A stretch of 64,000 nucleotides of DNA from Sycon ciliatum (lineage: Eukaryota > Porifera > Calcarea > Leucosolenida > Sycettidae), in assembly GCF_964019385.1 (NCBI RefSeq), contig NC_088649.1, positions 6,443,560 through 6,507,559 of the forward strand. The letters are read 5' to 3'. How positions within the stretch are numbered: the stretch's first letter is position 1; every line of letters starts with the position of its first letter. Positions 41,730 through 52,664 of the stretch are shown piece after piece. The notes below the pieces were generated by a model that was not told where the DNA came from, did no database searches, and saw nothing but the letters and a program-made list of their open reading frames with translations. A program made the translations under genes and the position numbers.

Positions 41730-42882
41730 TCAGCAACCGCCAAGTTGCCGGGGAGGTGAGTCCAACTGCACCGACCGAATATTCCGGGATCCGCGCAAAC
41801 ACATCACGCTGGACCGGAGTAGGGGAAAACTCATTAAAGGGGAAGTATACCCTAAAATCAAATTTTCACCAGTTGTAGTCTTCGGGGTGCTGAGTCGAAT
41901 GGTCTTGGTCCGAGGAAGCTGAGACGCTCCCTTCCTACTTGAATCCCAATCGAACTCACGCACTTCCACCGAAACTGGGTGACTGCGCCCTACTAGATGG
42001 GGATTTGTATGCAAAATCTCACTAAAAGCGCCATTTCGTTCTTATAAAAGCACGGATGACCGCGATTGGCCCATATGTTGTAGTCTTTTGGACGCTGAGT
42101 CGACTGGTTTTGGTCCGAAAAGGCTGCGATGTAGCGTTCCTCCTTTATTCCCAATCGAACATGGTTGAAGAAGCGGTCACGTGCTCCTGCGTACACCAGT
42201 CACCTGGTCACCGTGCCTGCAGGGTACAACTTACTAGCCTGTTTGACCTTTTTTGGGTGCACTCCTGTCACTCGAGTTGAACTCGAGTTGAACCTTGGTG
42301 TGAAAGTTGTCGCCTGCTGGCGCGGTGACCAGGTGATTTGGGCACCCAGGAGCACGTGACCGCGTGTTCAACCATGTTCGATTGGGAATAAAGGAGGAAC
42401 GCTGCATCGCAGCCTTTTCGGACCAAAACCAGTCGACTCAGCGTCCAAAAGACTACAACATATGGGCCAATCGCGGTCATCCGTGCTTTTATAAGAACGA
42501 AATGGCGCTTTTAGTGAGATTTTGCATACAAATCCCCATCTAGTAGGGCGCAGTCACCCAGTTTCGGTGGAAGTGCGCGAGTTCGATTGGGATTCAAGTA
42601 GGAAGGGAGCGTCGCAGCTTCCTCGGACCAAGACCATTCGACTCAGCACCCCGAAGACTACAACTGGTGAAAATTTGATTTTAGGGTATACTTCCCCTTT
42701 AAGCGAACCCAAGACATGGCACAGCTGCATGCTTCTCCAGTCTTGGCTGCTTGAAGAGAAGCTCTCCGCTTGTAGAGCGACTCCGCTTGTTTGCCCAAAC
42801 CACCCGTGGCAGAAAATATGGTCGGCGCAAACGACGAATGCTCTACGTCGTGGACACGTTGCTCGTAGCAGCACCACTTCAA
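41730..42882 (-). mobile_element. Retroelement C-terminal region fragment (iii), split by a TTAA foldback
   Basis: Minus strand: 42711-42882 encodes YEQRVHDVEHSSFAPTIF and an ATGG-GK motif, ending WVRL at the insertion. The same reading frame resumes at 41836 with MSFPLLRSSVMCLRGSRN and stops near 41730. Removing the insert and one TTAA restores a continuous frame, so the host fragment was intact here when it was hit. Confidence 0.75.
41838..42698. mobile_element. 861-bp foldback element with TTAA duplications
   Basis: Nearly the whole element is a giant palindrome: arms of about 400 bp starting AGGGGAAGTATACCC. TTAA lies at 41834-41837 and 42699-42702. TTAA targeting is known for piggyBac and Kolobok superfamilies; the ends do not match the piggyBac element at 48 kb, so Kolobok-like is more likely. 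Non-autonomous. Confidence 0.88.
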
Positions 42883-42895
42883 GTAAGGCCAAACT

Positions 42896-43742
42896 AAAGA
42901 AGGTGTGTGGTTCGACTAACATGGACATTTTTTTTACGGGCGGGCGGGCGGATTTTTTTTTTTTAATATATTTTTTAGTACATGTAAATACACTGTACTG
43001 CCTTTAGACACCCAGTACATCGGCATTATTACGCAGTGTTATGCCATACATGTTGTATAAAGGGATCACTGGCTAATACTTTGAAACATTGTGTAGCTCT
43101 GGAACGAGAAGAGAATAACTTCAAGCGGTGACTCTGACTGTCCAAATCATCAAGCAAATGAAGAACGATGCGAGTTGAAAGTAAGTTCGGGAACTACTTC
43201 GAACTCAATCGAAGTACAAATTGTACAATGTACCGGTACATGTATTGCTAGTTTGGTGTCGGCGTGCACGAATACATGGGCTTTTTCCATCGACGCTTCC
43301 TGTGCTTGCGCTTTGCACACATGGAGCAGCAACTTACCGGTACAGGTGAACTATCGTTCCCAATACACGAGGAAAGCGCAATCTCGTCTGTCCTTCATCC
43401 CAAAACAGAAGGCCGTCCTTAATCTGGAACGAGGCAATCACTCTCAACCGGACGGTGACTTCAAAATAAGTCTCGCCAGTCTGCCGGTGGTCGTATCGAG
43501 TAGACTCTACTACCAGCACAAGGCAGCAGTCGCACCACTCACTGCACTGCACTGCAGTACAACTAGCTACAAGTCAAGTCCAAAAGGAGCCGCCTGCGTC
43601 CGCAGACTCACGCTGCACAACACGTAGACGTGGACGTGTTCAGTCCACGTACGTCAGTCACACGACAGCCCGCCGAAAAAAAGTTACGGTCGGGCTGAAA
43701 AATGTACGGTCGGTCGGGTGAGTCGAACCACAGACCTTCTTC
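42896..43742. mobile_element. TIR element, about 847 bp
   Basis: Left end 'gaaggtgtgtggttcgact' and right end 'agtcgaaccacagaccttc' are inverted, followed inward by matching 'acatttttt…acgg' and '…acgg…ctgaaaaatgt' segments. The interior shows no convincing ORF. Confidence 0.6.
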
Positions 43743-43879
43743 AGTGTGGCCTAATCGTTATTATTTTTCTCTCGCAAAATTCTGAAACCTAGTCTCTGTC
43801 CTGGCTCAATGAAATTGAACACTTGAAGGCTTTAAAGTTGCAACTCGATGGATTTTATATTGTTCCAACAAGTACCGTA

Positions 43880-44066
43880 CAGTCAACTTCGCTAATAACG
43901 ACTGCGGATATAACGACAATTCGCGAATAACGACAGAATTTTCATGCCCAGACAAAGTCCCTTCTAACTGTAACACATATAATGAGACTTCGGGTATAAC
44001 GACACTTCGCGAATATGGACACTTTTCTGATGCCCCGCCGGGTGTCGTTATAAGCGAAGTTGACTG
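43880..44066. mobile_element. TA-flanked Tigger/pogo-like MITE, 187 bp
   Basis: Ends CAGTCAACTTCGCTAATAAC… and …TTATAAGCGAAGTTGACTG. It borders exactly on block copy 2. Confidence 0.85.
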
Positions 44067-45237
44067 TATTTAGAAAAGCGATCCTGTCAGCTTTTCTATT
44101 ATTGTGTTCACATGGCAGAAAAAACGACATCGCTATGCTACGTAAGTTTCTACGTAAGGTGCTCGGTATTTCACTTAGGCTACGTAAGCTTCTACGTAAG
44201 GTGCTCGGTATTAGATCTACCAACGCGTGGTAGCCGTGTGCTGTGCACGTGCACGGCAGACATTGTGTTCAATGCATGCAGTCCGATCCGTGTTCGGATG
44301 TGCATGCGCGAGGAACTTCCTTCTTTGGAACTGCTTCTTGCATGAGCTGTTTCGGATATTTCGTCTCATGGCCTGGCTTATTTCGTTTCGGCGCTGCTGA
44401 GACCTCCTTTCGCGGAATATTACTCAATGACAGGTGAGTTGACCAGTTGCCTTTGATTCATTTGCTTGTGTTGACTCTTTCATTCAGGAAAAGTGTGCTG
44501 ATTTTGGGGCGGAATGCAATAAATAATGGAAAAGTTGACAGGATCTCTTCTCTAAATTTTGCTTTTCTGCTGCCGAGCTGCGAGGCCTCCTTTTACGGAA
44601 TACTCGATGACAGGTGATCTCTAAGTTGACCGGTTTCCTTCGATTCATTTGCTTATGTTCACCTTTCATTTACGGAAACGTGTGCTGATTTTATTCGGAT
44701 TTAGATCCATTTTTATCTCTTTGCCCTTGTCTACAGTGTGCGAAGAACGCGAGTTCACCTTCTTGACGGTAAGGCTTATGTTAGATGTGTTGTCGAAATA
44801 CTCATAATCATTGTACATTGGTAAGTTACAAGTAAGGCACTGGTCAGTGGTATACTATCGTTGGCAGTTCCCAATCTGGAGGGAGAGGTTCAAGTACCAA
44901 TTGACCGAGTTTGCAAAATAAATTCGCATATCAGGGGAAATCTCTATTGTGGAGAGGTTCAGTAACTTGTTTGTTTCATACGAAACAAGCCAATGGATGC
45001 AGTCTCGTCTCGTGAAAATCTCGTACTTGTATGATTGGATTTGTTTACTCAAGTCTGGGCTGTTTGATTTGTGAGTACGGCCGAGATTGCACTGCCCTAA
45101 ATAAAGTTTCGTGCCGCCAAAGCAAGAATTACGATCTGCAATCTGTTTGTAGTACCTGTAAGAATGTGGAGTACATGTATCGTACTTTCTCTGTTGCTGT
45201 TTCAGTTGCCGTCATGTTGCTAAAGAAAGGTTCAGTA

Positions 45238-45508
45238 GAGAGGTTCTGCAAAACGAAAATTCGAACGACGTTTCGCGACAGTCCTTGCGAAAGTGTGTGC
45301 GAATTTTTGCACGAACTTTGCGTTCTGCACATTTTCGTAGTTTGCGCCCGCCAAGTGCACGTACGCCATGACCCGATCTCACGAAATTTCCTACGACAGT
45401 TCATTTCGCGTTCCCTGCAAGTATAGTTTCGCGTCCAAAGGTGCGAAGTTTCGCACTTCATGATGTAGAGCGAAAGTTTGTACGCATTTTCGTTTTGCAG
45501 AATCTCTC
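45238..45508. mobile_element. TA-flanked foldback MITE (block copy 2)
   Basis: Same insertion as 26664-26929. Confidence 0.7.
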
Positions 45509-45551
45509 TAGTGACTCAATTGTTTCATACGAGATGAGTCGGTGTGGCTTA

Positions 45552-45806
45552 CACAGTCCATTTCAAAACTATAGACGCGTACCTAGGCAAAAACCGTTAT
45601 GCCAGCATCTATACCACATAAAATCTGTGATCACTTTGTGCATAATTTTTTCCAAATTGGGCGTCTGTTATCCAATCCTTTAGAAACTATATGAGAGTAA
45701 TTGTGGAGCGATCCTGAGCAATATTCCGAAAACTATTCTCAAACAGTTCCAGCCAAATTTGAAATATTTCAAAAACCCTACGCGTCTATAGTTTTGAAAT
45801 GCACTG
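45552..45806. mobile_element. TA-flanked MITE, 255 bp, with empty site in copy 1
   Basis: Inverted ends CACAGTCCATTTCAAAACTA… and …TAGTTTTGAAATGCACTG. Copy 1 of the block has the single, uninterrupted target at about 26978 ('ggcttagaatc'). Confidence 0.88.
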
Positions 45807-46554
45807 TAGAATCTTTCGCTGTAGAAGAAATCTATTCGTATGTCTATTGGAGATATAATAATTGTATTCTCTGGTTATAAAATAGGTTAAGCTCACAGAA
45901 AAAATACCATCGGTCCCTTGGTGTTCGTCCTAAAGAGGTTCGACTGGATATCATTCATACTCACCAAAAGATGTTTAAGATTTTATTATTGTGGAGTGCC
46001 TTGTTTATCTCTCAGTACCTCCAACCATAGCCTTGCCCCTTTTCTCCTCAGGATCAGTGTAGTTGTTGGAACGAGGTTTTGGACTCAGCAATGTATTCGT
46101 TTACATTTTAATACAATGTCATGTTTATTGTTCCTCCTTTGCTGTGTTGTTTTAGACAATCGTGGACTAACAGTTTGAAGTCATTGAACTACTTCCAAAA
46201 GTTGTATCGACATCAACAGGATTACGATTTCAGTTTCAATATGATGCTGGATGACCTTATCACGATAACCCATGACTATAAACCATTATAAACACAGAAT
46301 CAACAAAAACATCTGTGACACGCACCTGGCGCATGGCTACATTTCTCAAATAAATCTGATTGAGGGTGGAGTAATCTGAAAGGCAAGACAATTTTATGAC
46401 AGAGTCATGAAATTCTGCAACATGCACAGAATGACCTCCGTATAAAAAAGTATCACCACCACTGCTCACATGTTTCCCCGCAGAAGAACATGCATTATGC
46501 TAGTGCCATTTTCTGCAAGAAAAGGCTTGCACATCAATGCGTATAATATGGTAT

Positions 46555-46577
46555 CAAGAGTGCATTATGGACTCTTG
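46555..46577. mobile_element. Family-P minimal element, 23 bp, with empty site in copy 1
   Basis: Begins CAAGAGT and ends ACTCTTG with nine bases between. Flanked by ATGGTAT on both sides (46548-46554, 46578-46584). Block copy 1 has only one GGTATTG at the same place (about 27731). Confidence 0.85.
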
Positions 46578-46666
46578 ATGGTATTGATATGATGTGAAGG
46601 CCATCATTTACATATTGATATAGGGCATTCCATTGATTGGTGACAGAAAAAAAACAAAAGAAATTA

Positions 46667-47068
46667 TAGCAATAAAAACTGCTTTATGGCAGTTTTCTAA
46701 AAAAAGTTATTGTGTTCTAGTCCATGGACCCCGTCTAAAAAGTAAGAAATTAACGAAATGTGATAGCTGAAAATTAAAATTTCACACAAAACCTCACAAT
46801 AATCACACACAGAATGAAAAGCTGCATGCAGAAGACCTTTTCCCCTAGTGATTCTCTTTCCTATGCATGCATGTTGCCAATTGTTGGTGCAGTACAAGTT
46901 TAGTGTTGAAAGCAGCATTTCAAGTGTTGTGATTATTGTGAGGTTTTGTGTGAAATTTTAATTTTCAGCTATCACATTTCGTTAATTTCTTACTTTTTAG
47001 ACGGGGTCCATGGACTAGAACACAATAACTTTTTTTAGAAAACTGCCATAAAGCAGTTTTTATTGCTA
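46667..47068. mobile_element. TA-flanked foldback element (block copy 2)
   Basis: Same insertion as 27811-28215; here the right TA is free of the later MITE. Confidence 0.82.
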
Positions 47069-47175
47069 TAATACTAGTAGGTCCCTCCTGCGTCGGTGTC
47101 GGTTTTCTCGCAGACTGCATGTATACAGTACCAAACAGTCACGGGTTTTTATTTATTTTTATTTATTTATTTGGA

Positions 47176-47290
47176 TGGAGAGCCAAGGATTATTTATAAA
47201 AAGTGAAAACTTGATTGTTTAGTAACTGGTGGTGTTAGTGGACATTATAGTGTAACTTGTAGTTCCTTGGTCCTTTTTACTTTTTATATT
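47176..47290. mobile_element. Family-X terminal repeats, deletion derivative X8
   Basis: Short left edge (gagagccaagg…) joined to a right terminal repeat ending in '…gtagttccttggtccttttt'. Confidence 0.6.
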
Positions 47291-48025
47291 TTTTTCACCT
47301 TCCCGTGGCCAGGGAATATAGGTTCGCGTGAGTCTCGGCTAGAGACCAGCTTTCTGCATCCTTGGGGGCGCACCCACTCTCAATGATGAAGGCGCTGATG
47401 CAGCACCAGATGTTGCCATTACGATGGCCTTTGTCGTTACAAGTGAACGACGTCTGGCTTCCACTCGGAACTCGCGCACACGGGGCAATATCAGAATCAT
47501 GAATGTCATTCAATAAGGCAATGCAACTCAAACTTCAAATTAGTAGATTGGTCTGGCCCAGTTTGGAACTGATAACTACATGTACATGTTCTCGGCCAAT
47601 TATTATGTCAATGCAAGAGGATTAATAACCTCACTTTACTATAGTCAGTGCATTGCCGCTGAGGTCGGGCCTACATGTAATGGCTTGTTAAAGCCCTTCA
47701 TTCCAGTTAGCGCTCGGACTCACTTATCGGTCACACGCTATGAGAGGCCGACCCTGTCAAATGAAGGACTGTAACCTGGATCTCACAAGTCAACGAAGAG
47801 GCATGTGTTTTCTTTAAAAAAAAAAAAAACTAGATCTCAGTGGCACCAGCCCTGGCTATCAATAAGAATAATAAAGTTAAATAAATGGTTCACCACAAGA
47901 GCACAGAAATAATCTTCTCTACTATGAAGGAGAAGAGAACGGAAACGTTCGGCAGTTTGAAACTGTTCAGATTGTCCTGTGGCGTGTGCGTCGGTGCATC
48001 ATGCGTGTGAATTGACATTGGTAAA
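47291..48025. other. Intergenic, no gene supported
   Basis: A 78-codon Cys-containing minus-strand frame (47295-47531) has no supporting splice or domain evidence. An A tract lies at 47817-47830. Confidence 0.45.
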
Positions 48026-48029
48026 TTAA

Positions 48030-50823
48030 CCCATTCAGCGCTGAAGACGTATATATACGTCATTGAAAATGACGCCCAGGCGCGGAGGACGTATATATAC
48101 GTCTTTTTTCAGTGCGGACGTGTTGACTCGTAGATCGCTCCGCGATCGGTTCCCATGTCCCTCAGCGCCTGGGGAGTCCCCAGAGAGAGTCGCGTTAGTC
48201 ACCAGCTAAAAAAAACCCGGCTACAAAGTGTTTACTTCGCGCTCCGGGGTACAAACATTTGTACGGTGAATTTTTGAATTTGGAGGTAATGTCATCCCGG
48301 AGAGGCGAGCTGCTGAGCGTGAACGAAGTGCTAGACGCTGTTTTCCTGGACGATAACAGCGATGTGGAGCCCAGCATCGATAGCGACGATGACGACTGGG
48401 ATGCTGAGCCTGGCACTGCTGAGGAAGTGGTCGAAATTGCTGAACCCGATGACGGCGACGATGTCAATATGCCCACCCCTGAGAATCCAGCTGAGAACGT
48501 AGCTGAAGTCCCAGGTGAGGGCGTCTTAGTCAGCCAAGAGGATGAGAATGAGCCGGTCGTTGTTGCAGAAGTGTCTGCCAGGTCACACAAACCAGCAGTG
48601 GAGCAGCTTGCTCCAGGAGATACTGGCCAAGAAGGTAATAATTACTAATTACGTCTGGTGAATATTTTGAATTTTTTGAATTTTGAATTTGTAAAAACAA
48701 CAAGTGTGGGTGCTTGCAGCGATCATACCAACCTGTAGATAACAAACTGGCAGCCCAACGTGAATTACATGTCACATGCTTCTTTGACTGAACATTTAGT
48801 TGTCATAATGATCATATGTTGCACTGTAATTGCACATTCTGATTGTTGAGATTTTCAATTTGTTTTCAAAATAATTTCGACCATGTGAAAACCAACACAT
48901 TTATGATTATATGTACATAGGAAGCAATGATACACTACACAATACCATGCAGTACAGAATATCAAGCGTAAATGGGATTCTCTACTCTGTTTACTCCACG
49001 TGCTTGTGTAGGGTTGTGGCGTATGGATGAAAACATTCCCGTCATCCCAGAATTTACTGCCGACGCCGGCATGAACGTCAACGTGCCGCCAGAGCCAACG
49101 CCGTATGATTTTGTGAAGCTGTTCTTCACTCCGGAACTATGGCAGCTGCTGGTGACTGAGACAAACAGATATGCAGAGCAGTACCTGGCACAATTTGGTG
49201 CAGATCTAACGCGACACAGTCGACTGAAGAAGTGGGTGCCCGTCACTGTGCCAGAGATGAAAGTCTTTCTCAGCCTCTATCTGCTGATGGGCATAGTGGT
49301 CAAGCCAGAGCTAGATATGTATTGGAGCACCGCTGCACTGCTGAGTACGCCTATCTTTGGCTCATCTATGCCACGAGACCGTTGGTGTGCAATACTATCT
49401 TTTCTGCATTTCGCTGACAATGCGACAGCTGATCCACAGGACAAGCTTGCAAAGCTACGCCCGCTGATCGACATGACGTGTGGTCTGTTCCGAACAGTCT
49501 ATACACCAGCGCGCCATGTGTCTATCGACGAGGAGCTAGTCGCTTGGCGTGGCCGTTTGCAATTTCGCCAGTACATTCCATCCAAGCGGGCCAGGTTTGG
49601 TGTGAAGGTATTCGCGCTCTGCGAGTCAAGCGGATATATGTGCGACTACATTATCTACGTCGGCAAGGACACAACATTTGATGACGACATGGTGCGTACC
49701 CTGGGAAAGTCCGGTGCCGTCGTAGGCAAGCTGATGGAGCCTCTGCAAAACAAGGGTTATCAGTTGTACATTGACAACTGGTATACCAGCATTGAATTGG
49801 CTACTTACCTTGCGCAGCATGGCACCACGATGTGCGGCACAATCCGCAAAAACCGACGCGGGCTGCCAAAGCGCATCACAAACTACCGTGGTCTGTCGCG
49901 AGGAGAGTTTGTGTTTCGCTCGTGGAATGGGATCCTATTCCTGCGACTGTCCGACACCAAGGAAGTGCATTTCCTGTCTACCATCCATACGACTAGTATC
50001 GTGGACACCGGAAAGCGTGACGTCCATCGCCTCCCGGTACAGAAGCTGGCGCTGGTTCACGACTATAACCAGTATATGGGAGGCGTCGACAGAAACGACG
50101 AGATGATGAGTTTTTATACAGCTGCGCGAAAGACCCAGAAATGGTATAAAAAGCTTGCCATCCATCTGCTAGAAGAGTGTCTTCTGAATGCTTTCGTGTT
50201 GTTCCGGAAATTCAGCGGTAAATCGAAGAAGCACTCCGACTTCATCACGATCGCATTGAACGCCATGCTGCAGGATGGAAGGAGATCTGGTGCTGCTGCT
50301 GCCTCAGCTGCTCCGGCCACACCTGTAGCACGCTCTGTTGCAGCGAGTGGTCATGTGCCCTGCAGTATACCGAGCACTCCAAAGAAGACGAAGCCACAGA
50401 AGAAGTGTCGCTACTGTTCGCGGAACAACATCAGGAAGGAGTCTCGGTATTGCTGCATGAAATGTCCTGGCCAGCCTGGACTCTGTGCTGCTCCTTGCTT
50501 TGCCCTGTGGCATGAGTAACTGTACATATGTTATATAATTCACCTGTATATAGCCACTTTTCATGATATATATATCCATTGAGTGTATATAAGCCGAAAA
50601 CCTGTACATGAAGGGAAAAGTGACATCTGAACGCAAAAATTCAATTTTTCTTTATGCTAACTAGAAGCTCCTAGAGTGTTTTAGACTGCTAAAATTGTTG
50701 TATTCTGCCTGTGTATGAGTGGTACAACGGTGCACAACATTGATTTTAATCATATGTGGAGTTTGAAATTTCTCGAAAAATGTATGCAGAGCCTGGGTGG
50801 CATGGCCTGTAGCGCTAAATGGG
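48030..50823 (+). mobile_element. Complete piggyBac transposon, 2794 bp
   Basis: Target duplications TTAA at 48026-48029 and 50824-50827. Terminal inverted repeats CCCATTCAGCGCT (48030-48042) and the inverse of CCCATTTAGCGCT (50811-50823) differ at one base. Two copies of the palindrome GACGTATATATACGTC lie just inside the left end, possible transposase or host-factor sites. It contains a two-exon transposase without stops, so it may be active or very recently active. Confidence 0.93.
48289..50519 (+). CDS. piggyBac transposase (two exons, 617 aa)
   Basis: Exons 48289-48634 and 49012-50519, joined across a 377-bp GT-AG intron. The donor GAAG|GTAATA leaves one base of a codon and the acceptor TTGTGTAG|GG supplies two, so the frame is kept. 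Exon 1 is acidic, as usual for this family. In exon 2 the DDE-type core has Asp in VSIDEEL, YIDNWYT and GGVDRND (about residues 288, 370 and 475), matching the catalytic triad spacing of piggyBac enzymes. The C-terminus has the Cys-rich zinc-binding domain (CRYCSRN…CCMKCPG…C…C). The protein would cut at the 48/50.8 kb ends and insert at TTAA in the nucleus. An upstream in-frame ATG at 48259 is possible. Confidence 0.93.
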
Positions 50824-50881
50824 TTAAATCAATTTATACCCGCCTCAAAATTCTTCCAGCCATCTACACTACAGGCTATTA

Positions 50882-51664
50882 TCACAACTCTCCCATGTAC
50901 TTGTTGAAGTAATCCACTGCCAAACGGAACGCAGCACTGACGTCACGCTTCACCTTCTCATCACCGACGTCCAACGCCGCCTTCAGCATGAAGCCGTGCA
51001 TCATGTCGGGAAAGGCGTGTATGCGGCTGCCGTCGCGCACACGCTCAATGTCCGACGCTTTCAGCTTTGTGATCACCTGACCGCCGGCCTGAACCATATT
51101 TAGATCATTACCGGCCGGCATCAGCAGCTGCGGACACTTCACCGCGCCAATCATCTCGTCGATGCTGCCGCCGAACAGGGTCTCCTCGATCTGCAGGCTC
51201 GGGTGGAAGGACACGCCGCAGGACAGCACCTCGGGCACGGACGACACCTTCTGGATCAGCCACGCACCCCAGCAGAAACCAGCCATGCCGATGCACTTGG
51301 CACCGTGCTGCTCGCGAAGATACGGCACGACATTGGCGTGCACGTCGCTGCAGACTTGCGGTTCGTACGGCATCGTCTTCAGCCACGTTCCCATGGTGTC
51401 GTCGAACGTCTTGCCCACAGGCCACGCTGTGCCGCGGAAGAAGTCCGGCATGATCACCAGGAACCCTTCATTGGCCAGTTGGTCGCACACGGCTCTGGCC
51501 CTGCCGGAGGTGCGGCCAAAGCCATATATGTCATAGGCCACGATCAGCGCTCTGCTACCCTGGCCGACCAAGTACGCGTCCAAGTCCTTGACTTTGATCT
51601 CTTTGCCACGCGGCTCGTAGCTAGTCTGCAGTGATGGCAGGCTGCCTTCTGGACAGCACGCCAT
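50882..51664 (-). CDS. Dienelactone hydrolase-family protein G
   Basis: 260 aa from the Met at 51664 (MACCPEGSLPSL, aligned with the other copies); another in-frame ATG at 51700 would add 12 residues. Triad Cys131 in GFCWGA, Asp187 in AGNDL, His223 in MMHGF. The GA in place of GG after the nucleophile and a lost C-terminal extension set it apart. G/C-rich codon use makes its coding region richer in GC than the array genes. It lies 55 bp beyond the piggyBac right end; no TATA box like those of the array is visible. Oldest or fastest-evolving member together with E. Confidence 0.9.
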   Translation of the reverse strand: MACCPEGSLPSLQTSYEPRGKEIKVKDLDAYLVGQGSRALIVAYDIYGFGRTSGRARAVCDQLANEGFLVIMPDFFRGTAWPVGKTFDDTMGTWLKTMPYEPQVCSDVHANVVPYLREQHGAKCIGMAGFCWGAWLIQKVSSVPEVLSCGVSFHPSLQIEETLFGGSIDEMIGAVKCPQLLMPAGNDLNMVQAGGQVITKLKASDIERVRDGSRIHAFPDMMHGFMLKAALDVGDEKVKRDVSAAFRLAVDYFNKYMGEL

Positions 51665-51700
51665 TATGCTGGTGTTATTGCTAATGCCGCTGTTGGTCAC

Positions 51701-52660
51701 GTGCTGCTGTTGGTGCTGCTGCTGATCCTCGTGCTGCTGGTGCTGCTCGCGGCTGCGGTCTCTGCCGATGCTGCTGCTGGTCCTTTGCCTACGTGGACTT
51801 GATGAGTGGAAGATACACCTTCCAGGATCTCAAGTTCTCCAAACTAGTGACTATGTATCAAAGTCTGTGTGTGCGTGCGAGCCTTGAAATACTAGTAAGT
51901 ACTTCTTTTCAAGACAAGTGGAAAGGAATCTCTCTGCCTTCGCCTCGCGTTCTAACTAACAAAGTAAGTTCTGCTGCTCTCTGAGTTTCTCGCCATCTCG
52001 CCAAGAAAAGTCTTCGTCGATATGCAGATGCATCATGAATCACCCTCCTGCATGCCTTGCATTCGTGCCAGTTACCACGTGGAAGAATTCAAAGCTATGG
52101 CTCGATAGTCACTTGGGTCGCGGCCGGGGCCGCACACATCACAAGCTTTGGTACAGGTCAAAATGTAGCGCCAGAGCTCTCTAGTCTAGAGGCGCTGTCA
52201 CCGAGGTGCAATCAAGGCACCAAACTTTTACAGATCGAATGGGAGCAGAAGTGCTGAACCGTTGGAAAAGCAAACGTTGTAGTTGATGCAGTAGCCTGTT
52301 CTTGAAGCCGTGTAATCTTGGACGGCTGATGATGTCCTAGCCTCGCGGGCTATGCTAGCTTCTCAATGATGCCTGCATGCCCTCTAGCCGGAGTGAGACT
52401 CGGTTCTTGCAAACGTCTTCAACCTTTCGCTCGTAATTTTTTCGGTGAGTCCACTGTAAAAGCACAATCACGTTGCCCCTGACATGCTTGTTCATTAAAA
52501 TCATTATCTTTAGGAGGTCTACTAGTTGTAGCAAAAAAACAACATATTACTGGTGGATCTACTGTTAGTCGTACAGTGGCATTACGTTTGAAGGGCGCAC
52601 TACGCCAGCAATCGGTTTTTCACATGAACATGACTACCAGTATCATATCTCAATTTACGT
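51701..52660. other. Upstream region of gene G, no further gene seen
   Basis: CTG-rich leader up to about 51785; afterwards no recognisable coding sequence or repeat. Confidence 0.5.
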
Positions 52661-52664
52661 GTAA

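Larger units (their letters stand above)
44068..47070 (+). repeat. Duplicated non-coding block, copy 2
   Basis: Paralogue of 25497-28216, about 285 bp longer because of a 255-bp MITE (45552-45806) and a 23-bp mini-element (46555-46577) absent from copy 1. Confidence 0.85.

Noticed and set aside
43175-43627. 150-codon frame inside the 42896-43742 TIR element as a transposase
   Set aside because: No recognisable catalytic motif; treated as non-coding.
47295-47531. 78-codon Cys-containing minus frame, possibly an exon
   Set aside because: No recognised domain, no clear splice partners.
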